From: Amylibacter sp.
Lineage (GTDB): Bacteria > Pseudomonadota > Alphaproteobacteria > Rhodobacterales > Rhodobacteraceae
Assembly (NCBI GenBank): GCA_027083485.1
Contig: JALWOO010000177.1
Coordinates: 1 to 7,406, forward strand
Length of the DNA: 7,406 bases
Direction of reading: 5' to 3'
The translations under genes were made by a program, and so were the position numbers. The first letter of the stretch is position 1. Each line of letters opens with the position of its first letter. The notes beneath the pieces are model-generated. The model made no database searches and was not told the origin of the DNA. It saw only the letters and a program-made list of their open reading frames with translations. Below, piece by piece: positions 1-6,568 of this stretch.

Positions 1-1550
1 ACACCCTGACTACCTGCTTCTATCGTGGTTGACGATGGGGCAAAGACTATCTGATGTTCCGTTAACACGGCATTAATTTGGCGCGAACATTCCGCACCGG
101 AGAGTTCCCGTTCGACCGGCACCAGCGTTTCGTCGAATTTCACGTCGATTTTATAGGATTCCTTGCCGCCAATGCGCACGGAAAACAGGCGCGAGATTTC
201 GGCCTCTACATCCGGGCTGGCACCGGTGCCGCGGATTTCCACGCGATCGGGTTGCACAATGACGCTGCCATGATGCAGCTGCGCCAGTCCTTCAAGACCG
301 GCCAGCACCCGTTTGGGCCAGCCATCGGGTAAGTTCCGGTCGATGCGGGTCTGGTTTTCAACGGCTTTGCGGCCGAACAAGGCGCTGGCAAAAGCGGTGA
401 TGCTGTTTTTGGAACGGCTGTTTTGCACCCTTCCGCGCAATTGCACCACCCCTTCGGGGCTGCGCGTGGCGGTGAATTCCGGCGATTCGCTCGGGGCATT
501 ATTGCCATCAACCAACACTTTGGGCGGCAGCACCGCATGCAGGGAAAACAGTTCCGGCAAGTTGTTTTCCAGCTTCGCCACAACCTTGTCAAACTGGGCC
601 TGCGTGGTGTCATCCACCGCAATCATGGCGATGTCGCTATCGGTAAAGGTCAAGGTCCCGCCGCCAAGCTCTTTCAGGGCTTCAATGCTCATCACAACCG
701 CTTTGGCCCAGTCGGTTGTGGGCACGCCAAGGCCAATGTCACAGGTGGCTGTCGGTTTTACCCCGACCTTGCGGGCAGCGCGCAGAATGCGGGATTTAGT
801 GTCACGTGTATCGGCAGAACAAGAGGCTAGCTCGGCTTTGCCGTTCTTCAGGGTCATACGCATGCGAAAAGGGGAAATAACAGGACGCGGTGCCGTAATG
901 TCCAGCACAAGCTGGGTGTTGTCGGGCTTGTTGGCCTTTAACATCTTTTCCAGCCGTTTTTGTTCATCGACGGATTCCGTTGCGGCTGTCACCTTCACCC
1001 GTTCCGGCGTGATCGATATTTTGGACAGGGGCAATTGCGCCAGACTGTCCAGCCCGAAATCCAGGTTTTCCTTCCAGCCGGAAGGGATTTTATATTCGGC
1101 GGATTCAAGCATATCTGTCACAGTGCCTTCGCCGACAATGGATTGGGCACGCTCCAGAATTTTCGTGCGCCCCTGACGTTCCGGAATAAGCCCGATCAAT
1201 GATACCCGATCCAGATTGCGCAAGGCCTCCAGAGTAAAGCGCGGCACAACGATTTCACTGGATTGCAACACTTTGGTACGGTCGTGAATACGCTTTGTAT
1301 CAACGACCTGCCCCATGATTTCCAAGGCACGGAACCGGCTGACCTCATCCGGTGCAAGGCCGGTTAAATTTACCTGTAGGCCATCGGGGCGAATGGTGGC
1401 CCAATCCTGTCCGGCGGCCAGCAAAGCCGTCTGGATCCGGGACTCGGTTTCATCTTCGATGTAATCCACCGCCCGCGTTGCAAAAGTAAAGGAAGCCGCC
1501 GCTGCTAAAATCATGCAGATAACGGAAAATAACAGTGCTGTGCGGTGCAT
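1..1550 (-). CDS. OmpA-family envelope protein with BON-like repeats (3' end outside window)
   Basis: The reading frame is open from the ATG at 1550 to the left edge, giving 516 visible residues and no stop. The start is supported by AGGA at 1560-1557, six bases upstream. Residues 1-25 have a short basic N-terminus and a hydrophobic stretch (LLFSVICMILAAAASF), so it is a signal peptide or signal anchor. Residues about 115-203, 229-326 and 367-455 are three degenerate copies of one unit resembling paired BON domains, each with a P..(W) helix start, an L..L helix and a strand-rich end. A partial copy lies at about 37-90. From about residue 487 the sequence (ECSRQINAVL, then IVFAP) matches the start of an OmpA-like peptidoglycan-binding domain, whose remainder lies outside. 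The family is common next to ubiA in roseobacters. The likely role is envelope integrity or peptidoglycan anchoring, by inference. It probably shares a transcript with ubiA, 73 bp upstream. Confidence 0.85.
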   Translation of the reverse strand, partial: MHRTALLFSVICMILAAAASFTFATRAVDYIEDETESRIQTALLAAGQDWATIRPDGLQVNLTGLAPDEVSRFRALEIMGQVVDTKRIHDRTKVLQSSEIVVPRFTLEALRNLDRVSLIGLIPERQGRTKILERAQSIVGEGTVTDMLESAEYKIPSGWKENLDFGLDSLAQLPLSKISITPERVKVTAATESVDEQKRLEKMLKANKPDNTQLVLDITAPRPVISPFRMRMTLKNGKAELASCSADTRDTKSRILRAARKVGVKPTATCDIGLGVPTTDWAKAVVMSIEALKELGGGTLTFTDSDIAMIAVDDTTQAQFDKVVAKLENNLPELFSLHAVLPPKVLVDGNNAPSESPEFTATRSPEGVVQLRGRVQNSRSKNSITAFASALFGRKAVENQTRIDRNLPDGWPKRVLAGLEGLAQLHHGSVIVQPDRVEIRGTGASPDVEAEISRLFSVRIGGKESYKIDVKFDETLVPVERELSGAECSRQINAVLTEHQIVFAPSSTTIEAGSQG

Positions 1551-1623
1551 TCGGGGTCCTGGTTCCGGTGTGTCGTAGAAAGGGTGTAAGCGATCCGGCT
1601 GCTGCCATCAAGGGATTGCGGCG
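1551..1623 (-). other. ubiA to OmpA-like gene spacer
   Basis: This 73-bp gap lies between the ubiA stop and the next start on the minus strand. It holds the AGGA ribosome binding site near its end. A weak promoter-like pair is visible on the minus strand (TTGATG, 17 bases, TACACC), but the -10 matches consensus in only three of six positions. No terminator hairpin is apparent, so readthrough from ubiA is the simplest reading. Confidence 0.4.
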
Positions 1624-2610
1624 TCAGGCGAGCATTGCCAGCGACCAGACCGCCACCGGTATCAGTCCGGCATCCCGATTGGAGCGAAACAACTTCAGAC
1701 AGTTTTCCACGTCATCCACATCCAGACGGCGCAATTGCCATGTTAAATGCAACCCGAAGAACCAAATCCCCGCCAAAACCCCGATCAGCGCCACTGGCGA
1801 CAGGGTCGTTATCAATGGGCCTCCCGGCCAGATCACCGCCAGCAGCATCAACAGCAAGGTAAGCACCTGAAAACCGAGCAGCCAACGCGGTGTATTTTCG
1901 GCGAAAAGCCGCGCAGTGGACTTTACCCCGATCAACGCATCATCCTCTTTGTCCTGATGCGCATAGATGGTGTCGTAAAACAGCGTCCAGCTGATTCCCG
2001 CCAGATACAGCAGAACCGGTGACCATGTCAGCGATCCGCTATGCGCGGCCCAGCCCAGCAAAGCCCCCCAGTTGAAGGCCACCCCCAAAAACACCTGCGG
2101 CCACCAGGTGAACCGCTTGGCAAAAGGATAAATCGCCACCGGCACCAGCGCCAGAATGCCGAGCAGAATGGTAAATCCGTTGAACGTCAGCAAAATAGCA
2201 AAGGCAATCGCCATTTGCACCACCATCCAGACCGCCGCCTGTTTGGTGCTGACCTGCCCCGAAGGCAATGGCCGTGAACGGGTACGCGCCACCTGTGCAT
2301 CAATGTGGCGGTCGGTAATATCATTCCACGTACACCCCGCCCCGCGCATCAAAAACGCCCCCATGGCGCAGGCAATCGCCAGCCAGAGATCATAGGCATT
2401 CGGCCCTGCCGGATCCGCAAGAATGCCAAGCGCCAACCCCCACCAGCACGGGATCAGCAACAGCCACGTCCCCGCCGGCCGGTCCGCCCGCGACAAACGC
2501 AAATAGGGCCGCGACCAGCGCGGGGCGAAACGGTCCACCCAGTTCAAATCGGTGGCATCGGCAACCCGGCCATCGTCCGGTTGTTCTGGAACTTGCTTCT
2601 GATCGGTCAT
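1624..2610 (-). CDS. ubiA: 4-hydroxybenzoate polyprenyltransferase
   Basis: This inner-membrane enzyme attaches the polyprenyl chain to 4-hydroxybenzoate in ubiquinone synthesis. The protein is 328 aa from the ATG at 2610. The first Asp-rich motif is N96-DITD-RHID (residues 96-104), inside the family stretch GCTWNDITDRHIDAQVARTR. The second is YDTIYAHQDKEDD (212-224) with D213 and D220. Both bind Mg2+ and the prenyl diphosphate. Several hydrophobic segments follow the UbiA pattern (about 47-66, 74-91, 125-161, 172-189, 197-212, 244-262, 268-290), and the C-terminus has CLKLFRSNRDAGLI. The roughly 30-residue hydrophilic N-terminus is somewhat long. A TTG at 2628 would add six residues but overlaps the divergent rsmE start, so the ATG is preferred. 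No clear Shine-Dalgarno is seen before it. Downstream is the OmpA-like gene. Confidence 0.95.
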   Translation of the reverse strand: MTDQKQVPEQPDDGRVADATDLNWVDRFAPRWSRPYLRLSRADRPAGTWLLLIPCWWGLALGILADPAGPNAYDLWLAIACAMGAFLMRGAGCTWNDITDRHIDAQVARTRSRPLPSGQVSTKQAAVWMVVQMAIAFAILLTFNGFTILLGILALVPVAIYPFAKRFTWWPQVFLGVAFNWGALLGWAAHSGSLTWSPVLLYLAGISWTLFYDTIYAHQDKEDDALIGVKSTARLFAENTPRWLLGFQVLTLLLMLLAVIWPGGPLITTLSPVALIGVLAGIWFFGLHLTWQLRRLDVDDVENCLKLFRSNRDAGLIPVAVWSLAMLA

Positions 2611-2636
2611 ATATTGCGCCCATGACAAAGAATATC
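2608..2636. promoter_or_regulatory. Very short divergent ubiA/rsmE start region
   Basis: Only 11 bp (2611-2621) separate the ATGs of ubiA (minus) and rsmE (plus). TATATT at 2610-2615 sits at -12 to -7 when the A of the rsmE ATG is +1, which is where a -10 hexamer would place a leaderless start. The matching -35 (2587-2592, TGGAAC) is poor. For ubiA, GATATT on the minus strand at 2636-2631 is a possible -10 inside the rsmE coding sequence. No strong Shine-Dalgarno precedes either gene. The promoter assignment is inference from spacing alone. Confidence 0.35.
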
Positions 2637-3353
2637 AAACTTCGGCTCTATGTAGACGGGCCATTGGGGGCAGGGCAAACAGTTTTGCTGACCAAAGAAC
2701 AGGCGCACCGGCTTTTTACGGTGATGCGCCTTGCTGTGGGCGATCATGTGGCGCTGTTCAACGGCACCAGCGGGGAATGGCGCGCCGAGGTCATGCAGGC
2801 CGGCAAACGCAAAGGCGTGCTGCAGTGTCAGGACCAAACCGCAGCGCAACTCGACCCGCCCGACCTGTGGCTGTTGTTTGCCCCGATCAAAAAGGCCCGC
2901 ACCGAATTCATCGTGGAAAAAGCCACCGAAATGGGCGCGGCGCGGGTGTTTCCGGTGCAGACGGATTTCACCAACGCCGAACGCCTGAAACATGAACGCC
3001 TGCAAGCCCATATGGTTGCGGCCGCCCAACAATGCGGCGGTACCTATGTGCCCCCGCTGGAACCTGTGCAAAAACTGTCCAAGCTGCTGGATCAGTGGCC
3101 GGATGACCGCCAATTGCTGTTTTGCGATGAAACCAGAGTCGGCCAACCGGTCGCCTCGCTGCAAAACGCCAGGCGCGGCAAATGGGCGATTGTTATCGGT
3201 CCCGAAGGCGGCTTTTCCCCAAACGAAGCCGCCCGCCTGCGCGCCATGCCACAGGCCACCAGCATCAGCCTCGGGCCCCGCATCCTGCGCGCCGACACCG
3301 CCGTCGTCGCCGCCCTGACCCTCTGGCAACAGGCGCTTGGCGACTGGGGATAA
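2622..3353 (+). CDS. rsmE: 16S rRNA (uracil(1498)-N(3))-methyltransferase
   Basis: This enzyme is a SAM-dependent SPOUT (trefoil-knot) methyltransferase that makes m3U1498 in 16S rRNA. The protein is 243 aa, the usual family length. The N-terminal PUA-like RNA-binding part (about 1-75) includes HRLFTVMRLAVGD (29-41). The catalytic part shows K91 and TEFIVEKATEMGA (94-106), AAQQCGG (134-140), the knot signature IGPEGGFS (192-199), and LGPRILRADTAV (217-228), where the family usually has LG.RILR.ETA. The ATG at 2622 fits the family N-terminus, which begins a few residues before RLYV. There is no Shine-Dalgarno upstream, so translation may be leaderless. It is divergent from ubiA and convergent with glyA. 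Confidence 0.95.
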   Translation: MTKNIKLRLYVDGPLGAGQTVLLTKEQAHRLFTVMRLAVGDHVALFNGTSGEWRAEVMQAGKRKGVLQCQDQTAAQLDPPDLWLLFAPIKKARTEFIVEKATEMGAARVFPVQTDFTNAERLKHERLQAHMVAAAQQCGGTYVPPLEPVQKLSKLLDQWPDDRQLLFCDETRVGQPVASLQNARRGKWAIVIGPEGGFSPNEAARLRAMPQATSISLGPRILRADTAVVAALTLWQQALGDWG

Positions 3354-3360
3354 CCTCCCC

Positions 3361-3434
3361 CTTGTTTCCATTTTCGGCAAATATCCTCGGGGGTGAATTT
3401 CCCGCAAGGGAAAGAGGGGGCAGACAGCCCCCTC
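3361..3434. repeat. Intergenic palindromic element between rsmE and glyA
   Basis: The 125-bp convergent gap holds an AT/GC-alternating lead with AAATATCCTCGG (3379-3390), then two adjacent hairpins. The first is TTTCCC-GCAA-GGGAAA (3398-3413), a 6-bp stem closed by a GNRA-type tetraloop. The second is GAGGGGGC-AGACA-GCCCCCTC (3414-3434), an 8-bp stem. The arrangement resembles 3'-end elements I recall as frequent in Rhodobacterales genomes, and the AAATATCC core recurs in the inverted repeat at the right end of this window. Copy number cannot be judged from one window. Confidence 0.5.
3409..3434 (-). terminator. Candidate glyA terminator
   Basis: Read on the minus strand, the 8-bp GC stem (3434-3427 with 3421-3414, 5-nt loop) is followed by TTTCCCTT, a short and interrupted U-tract, 45 nt past the glyA stop. 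On the plus strand the same stem is followed by CCTTAG, so it is a poorer terminator for rsmE. The U-tract is weak, so Rho-independent function is likely but not certain. Confidence 0.45.
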
Positions 3435-3478
3435 CCTTAGCACGCCAGCCAGCAAAAAAGCATGCCGAAAGGTACCCC

Positions 3479-4774
3479 CTACAGGCCTTCGTAAATCCGG
3501 AAACGCCCGCAGAGGTTGGCGACTTTGGCTCTTACCGCTGCTTCGACTTCTGCATTGCCGTCTTCGCCATTGGCGGCCAGCCCGTCGATCACTTCGCAGA
3601 TCAGATCGCCGATTTCGCGGAATTCCGCCTCGCCAAAACCGCGGGTGGTGCCGGCCGGGGATCCCAGACGCAGACCCGAGGTCACAAAGGGTTTTTCCGG
3701 ATCAAACGGGATGCCGTTCTTGTTGGCGGTGATATTGGCGCGGCCAAGCGCCTTGTCCGCCTGATTGCCCTTCACGCCTTTGGGGCGCAAATCGACCAGC
3801 ATCACATGGGTGTCGGTGCCGCCGGTAACGATATCAAAGCCGCCTTTGATCAGCTGATCGGCCAGTGCCTGAGCATTGGCAATCACCGCTTTCTGGTAGT
3901 CCTTGAACTCGGGGCGCAGGGCCTCGCCAAAGGCAACCGCCTTACCGGCAATCACATGCATCAACGGGCCGCCCTGAATGCCGGGGAAAATCGCCGAATT
4001 GATCTTCTTGGCGATGGTTTCGTCATTGGTTAGCACCATGCCGCCGCGCGGGCCGCGCAGGGTTTTATGGGTGGTGGTCGTGACCACATGCGCATGGGGG
4101 ATTGGCGAAGGATGCACCCCCGCCGCCACCAGACCGGCAAAATGCGCCATGTCCACATGCAGATAGGCCCCGACCATATCGGCAATTTCGCGAAAGCGTT
4201 TGAAATCGATCTGGCGCGGAATGGCGGAACCGCCGGCGATGATCATTTTGGGGTTATGTTCCTTGGCCAGAGCCTCTACCTGATCATAGTCAATCCGGTT
4301 GTCATCCTTGCGCACACCGTATTGCACCGCGTTAAACCATTTGCCCGACTGGTTCGGAGCCGCCCCGTGGGTCAGATGGCCACCGGAAGCAAGGTTCATC
4401 CCCAGAATGGTATCGCCCGGCTGCAACAGCGCCTGCATCACGCCCTGATTGGCTTGTGATCCGGAATTCGGCTGCACATTGGCGAAATCACAACCAAACA
4501 GCTGTTTGGCGCGATTAATCGCCAGATTTTCGGCCACATCCACATATTGACAACCGCCATAATAGCGCCGCCCGGGATAGCCTTCGGCGTATTTGTTGGT
4601 TAGCACAGAGCCTTGTGCCTCCATCACGGCGCGCGACACGATGTTTTCAGAGGCAATCAGCTCGATTTCATCGCGCTGGCGGCCCAACTCGTTGGTGATA
4701 GACCCGAAAATCTCGGGATCGCGGCTGGCCAGTGTTTCGGTGAAAAAACCGGGATCACGGTGGGAAGATGTCAT
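3479..4774 (-). CDS. glyA: Serine hydroxymethyltransferase
   Basis: This cytosolic PLP enzyme interconverts serine and glycine with tetrahydrofolate, feeding one-carbon units to purine, thymidylate and methionine synthesis. It is 431 aa from the ATG at 4774, close to the usual 415-435. Visible signatures are ELIASEN (38-44), [15 protein letters not shown] (60-74), SGSQAN (104-109), [10 protein letters not shown] (206-215), the PLP-lysine motif [14 protein letters not shown] (K237), and FPGIQGGP (263-270). The start is set by GCAGGAG at 4789-4783, eight bases upstream. The frame extends 25 codons further to 4849, but those codons cover the palindrome and lack family similarity, so they are control DNA. 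At residue 185 an isoleucine follows GGSA where many homologues have tyrosine. It is divergent from nadK. Confidence 0.97.
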   Translation of the reverse strand: MTSSHRDPGFFTETLASRDPEIFGSITNELGRQRDEIELIASENIVSRAVMEAQGSVLTNKYAEGYPGRRYYGGCQYVDVAENLAINRAKQLFGCDFANVQPNSGSQANQGVMQALLQPGDTILGMNLASGGHLTHGAAPNQSGKWFNAVQYGVRKDDNRIDYDQVEALAKEHNPKMIIAGGSAIPRQIDFKRFREIADMVGAYLHVDMAHFAGLVAAGVHPSPIPHAHVVTTTTHKTLRGPRGGMVLTNDETIAKKINSAIFPGIQGGPLMHVIAGKAVAFGEALRPEFKDYQKAVIANAQALADQLIKGGFDIVTGGTDTHVMLVDLRPKGVKGNQADKALGRANITANKNGIPFDPEKPFVTSGLRLGSPAGTTRGFGEAEFREIGDLICEVIDGLAANGEDGNAEVEAAVRAKVANLCGRFRIYEGL

Positions 4775-4782
4775 GGGGGAGG

Positions 4783-4789
4783 CTCCTGC
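4783..4789 (-). promoter_or_regulatory. glyA ribosome binding site
   Basis: GCAGGAG on the minus strand, eight bases before the ATG at 4774, is the strongest Shine-Dalgarno in the window and fixes the glyA start. It lies beside CCTCC, so GGAG-C-CTCC forms a local palindrome. The spacer is too short for a normal hairpin within one molecule. Confidence 0.75.
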
Positions 4790-4801
4790 AATGTTAATTT
4801 G

Positions 4802-4817
4802 GTTTCCTATAGGAAAC
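4802..4817. promoter_or_regulatory. Perfect 16-bp palindrome, candidate operator upstream of glyA
   Basis: GTTTCCTATAGGAAAC is a perfect inverted repeat with no central spacer, 28 bp from the glyA ATG. Its centre carries TATAGG, which could double as part of a -10 on the minus strand. The position suits a repressor site controlling glyA. Candidate regulators of one-carbon or methionine metabolism, such as an ArsR-type SahR, are only a guess from the gene's role. The motif itself does not identify the protein. Confidence 0.5.
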
Positions 4818-4830
4818 TTTCGCGGATCAA

Positions 4831-4860
4831 AACGCGCCAAATACGACATTCAACGCGCCA
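4831..4860. repeat. Two AACGCGCCA direct repeats, 21 bp apart
   Basis: The 9-mer AACGCGCCA occurs exactly at 4831-4839 and 4852-4860. The start-to-start spacing of 21 bp is about two helical turns, placing both on the same DNA face. They lie between the glyA-proximal palindrome and nadK, so they may bind an activator or repressor of either gene. Function is inferred from position and phasing only. Confidence 0.4.
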
Positions 4861-4899
4861 TTGGGGACGTAGCGCCCATATGTCCGAAACAGGGGCAAA

Positions 4900-4928
4900 A
4901 GTACATGCGTAAATCGTCTTGATACAAT
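4900..4928 (+). promoter_or_regulatory. Candidate nadK promoter with extended -10
   Basis: TACAAT at 4923-4928 matches TATAAT in five of six positions and is preceded by TGA (4920-4922), an extended -10 arrangement. AGTACA at 4900-4905, 17 bp upstream, is a weak -35. Transcription would begin near 4935, about 63 nt before the nadK ATG. A small inverted repeat, AGGGC/GCCCT with an 8-nt loop (4930-4947), lies at the predicted RNA 5' end. Confidence 0.4.
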
Positions 4929-4997
4929 CAGGGCGACAAAAAGCCCTTGCCATGGCCGGTCAGATGCCCAAACTGGCGCGGTAAATTGGGGCAGACC

Positions 4998-5765
4998 ATG
5001 ACAACACGTAAAAAAATCAGCTTTGTGGCCAGCAATGCACCGGTGGCACAGGCATCCTGCACGGAACTGGCCGCGCGCTATGGCAATGTGCCGATTGATC
5101 AGGCCGATGTGATTGTGGCGCTCGGGGGCGACGGATTCATGCTGGCAACCCTGCATGACCACAACAAACTGGGCATTCCGGTTTACGGCATGAATCGCGG
5201 CACGGTCGGATTTATGATGAACGAATTTGCCCCGCACGGATTGCTTCAGCGGCTGGACAGGGCCGAAGAGGCCATCATCCACCCGCTGCGTATGCGCGCC
5301 CATTGTGTGGATGGCCACGAAGTCGAGGCCTTGGCCATCAACGAAGTCTCCCTGCTGCGTCAGGGCGCGCAGGCCGCCAAATTGCGCATACTGGTAGATG
5401 GCAAATTGCGCATGAAAGAACTGATTTGCGATGGCGCGCTGGTGGCAACCCCTGCCGGCTCCACCGCCTATAATTATTCCGCCCACGGCCCGATCCTGCC
5501 GATCGGGGCAGAGATCCTCGCCCTGACCGCTGTTGCCGCCTTTCGCCCCCGCCGCTGGCGCGGGGCGCTTCTGCCCATGTCCGCCAAAGTGCGTTTCGAA
5601 GTGCTGGAAGCCAGAAAACGCCCCGTGTCGGCAGTGGCCGATGGTAAAGAGGCCCGGGAAGTGAAATGGGTCGAAATCGAAAGCGCACCGGATATTTCCC
5701 ACCGCATCCTGTTTGATCCGGACCACGGGCTGGAAGAGCGGTTGATTTCGGAACAATTCCAGTAA
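4998..5765 (+). CDS. nadK: NAD kinase
   Basis: This cytosolic enzyme phosphorylates NAD+ to NADP+ using ATP, the main route to NADP. The protein is 255 aa, in the compact range seen in alphaproteobacteria. Signatures are the GGDG loop (43-46, with catalytic D45) in [20 protein letters not shown] (64-73), NEVSLLR (115-121), and the glycine-rich nucleotide site [15 protein letters not shown] (145-159) with SAHGPI after it. The ATG at 4998 gives the family-like N-terminus KKISFVAS. The frame could be extended to 4947, but those 17 residues look unlike the family. Only a weak GGGG precedes the chosen start. The next ORF follows its stop after 8 bp, so the two are probably cotranscribed. Confidence 0.95.
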   Translation: MTTRKKISFVASNAPVAQASCTELAARYGNVPIDQADVIVALGGDGFMLATLHDHNKLGIPVYGMNRGTVGFMMNEFAPHGLLQRLDRAEEAIIHPLRMRAHCVDGHEVEALAINEVSLLRQGAQAAKLRILVDGKLRMKELICDGALVATPAGSTAYNYSAHGPILPIGAEILALTAVAAFRPRRWRGALLPMSAKVRFEVLEARKRPVSAVADGKEAREVKWVEIESAPDISHRILFDPDHGLEERLISEQFQ

Positions 5766-5773
5766 GGAAAACC

Positions 5774-6046
5774 ATGTCGGAAATCGAATTCGGAAAACTC
5801 GAAGAGTTACCGCTGCGCACTGCCCGTGCCCAAGAGAGATTAGTACCGCATGCGGAAAAACTGGCAGCTGTTCTGGGCTGTCAAGTATACGAAAATGATG
5901 GCAGCAAAGCGATTTTCGCCGGTGAAAAGCGTCAGCCACCCTATGATAATCCGGAAAACTGGGACGCGATCATTGATTGGCAAGAAGAACGCCGCCAAGC
6001 CTATCGTGCCACCCTGAACGCAATTCTGGATCAAGGTTCGAATTAG
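5774..6046 (+). CDS. Uncharacterised 90-aa protein
   Basis: I do not recognise this gene with confidence. It starts 8 bp after nadK with a good Shine-Dalgarno (AAGGA at 5764-5768, which overlaps the nadK stop) and ends 26 bp before dtd, so it is very likely translated as part of the cluster. It has no signal peptide or membrane segment. It is charged and probably mostly helical, with one strand-like patch ([15 protein letters not shown], 36-50). The C-terminal half has [16 protein letters not shown] (59-74), which recalls the C-terminal W..(I)..W..E pattern of DUF4268 proteins. The N-terminus (KLEELPLR) is also faintly like the start of that family, whose members are much longer. By eye its base composition is less GC-rich than nadK or dtd. 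It could be a small standalone protein or an internally shortened relative. Confidence 0.7.
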   Translation: MSEIEFGKLEELPLRTARAQERLVPHAEKLAAVLGCQVYENDGSKAIFAGEKRQPPYDNPENWDAIIDWQEERRQAYRATLNAILDQGSN

Positions 6047-6057
6047 CCCCCCTATTC

Positions 6058-6064
6058 AGAAAGG
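6058..6064 (+). promoter_or_regulatory. dtd ribosome binding site
   Basis: AGAAAGG eight bases before the ATG at 6073 supports that start over the longer in-frame opening at the TTG at 5977. The longer form would overlap the upstream ORF by 70 bp and lacks family similarity. Confidence 0.55.
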
Positions 6065-6072
6065 TTCCCCCC

Positions 6073-6510
6073 ATGCGCTGCCTGCTTCAACGTGTTACCT
6101 CTGCTTGCGTCACGGTTGACGGTGATATCATCGGCCAGACCGGCCCGGGCCTGCTGGTGCTCGCCTGCGCCATGCAGGACGATACTGAAACGAACGTGGA
6201 TGTGATGGCTCGCAAGCTGGTCAACCTGCGGATTTTTCAGGATGCGACGGGGAAAACCAACCGCTCTGTTCTGGATGTGGGCGGCAGTGTTCTGATAGTC
6301 AGCCAGTTCACCTTGGCGGCCGACACCAGCCGCGGCAACCGGCCCGGCTTTTCACAGGCTGCCGCGCCGGATCCGGGCCGGCGGCTTTACGAATTGCTGT
6401 GCGAACAGGTGGCGGCCCTCGGCGTGCCGGTGGAAACCGGACGCTTTGGCGCGGATATGCAGGTGTCCTTGGTGAATGACGGGCCAATGACCATTTGGCT
6501 GGAAAAGTAA
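6073..6510 (+). CDS. dtd: D-aminoacyl-tRNA deacylase
   Basis: This cytosolic homodimeric enzyme hydrolyses D-aminoacyl-tRNAs and mischarged Gly-tRNA(Ala), keeping D-residues and errors out of proteins. The 145-aa length is exactly typical. It begins [17 protein letters not shown], has the active-site SQFTLAAD (77-84), RGNRPGFS (87-94), and the C-terminal NDGPMT (135-140), corresponding to the cross-subunit Gly-cisPro motif (usually N.GPVT). The segment GKTNRSVLD (60-68) has T where many homologues have M. It lies 26 bp after the small ORF on the same strand, and 58 bp before the lipase gene. Confidence 0.95.
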   Translation: MRCLLQRVTSACVTVDGDIIGQTGPGLLVLACAMQDDTETNVDVMARKLVNLRIFQDATGKTNRSVLDVGGSVLIVSQFTLAADTSRGNRPGFSQAAAPDPGRRLYELLCEQVAALGVPVETGRFGADMQVSLVNDGPMTIWLEK

Positions 6511-6533
6511 CGCGGCGTTTCCGGTCTGCGCTC

Positions 6534-6559
6534 TTGAAGTTGTGTGACCGATCTATAAA
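6534..6559 (+). promoter_or_regulatory. Candidate promoter for the lipase gene
   Basis: TATAAA at 6554-6559 is a good -10. It begins 15 bp before the ATG at 6569, so the transcript would start only about 3 nt upstream of the start codon. TTGAAG at 6534-6539 is a -35-like hexamer, but the 14-bp spacer is shorter than normal. The bases before the ATG are CCCCCGTT, with no Shine-Dalgarno, consistent with leaderless or near-leaderless translation. Confidence 0.4.
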
Positions 6560-6568
6560 TCCCCCGTT

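Noticed and set aside
313..1176. Plus-strand open frame of 287 codons at the left end
   Set aside because: It is antisense to the OmpA-like gene, whose frame is open over 516 codons with a signal peptide, repeats and the OmpA-domain start. The plus-strand product is S/R/V-rich without motifs.
2607..3455. Long minus-strand open frame opposite rsmE
   Set aside because: It is antisense to a fully convincing rsmE with all family motifs. Its translation is rich in G, H, R and Q with no domain, as expected for a shadow frame in GC-rich DNA.
3182..4033. Plus-strand open frame running from inside rsmE across the intergenic element into glyA
   Set aside because: It spans two unrelated genes and a hairpin element out of frame, so it is a chance frame and not a fusion.
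4775..4849. N-terminal extension of GlyA to the in-frame ATG at 4849
   Set aside because: The strong Shine-Dalgarno is placed for the ATG at 4774, and the extra codons include the palindrome. The added residues are unlike the family.
4929..4948. Small AGGGC/GCCCT inverted repeat as a nadK riboswitch or attenuator
   Set aside because: A five-base stem with an eight-base A-rich loop is too small and common to support a riboswitch. It is noted only as a feature at the predicted 5' end.
4827..5939. Long minus-strand open frame (370 codons) opposite nadK
   Set aside because: It covers nadK, the control region and part of the small ORF. The translation is low-complexity F/H/G/Q-rich with no recognisable domain, while nadK has every signature on the other strand.
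6501..6522. GGAAA/TTTCC pair after dtd as a terminator
   Set aside because: The stem is only five bases, AT-leaning, with a 12-nt loop and no U-tract, so I do not call it.
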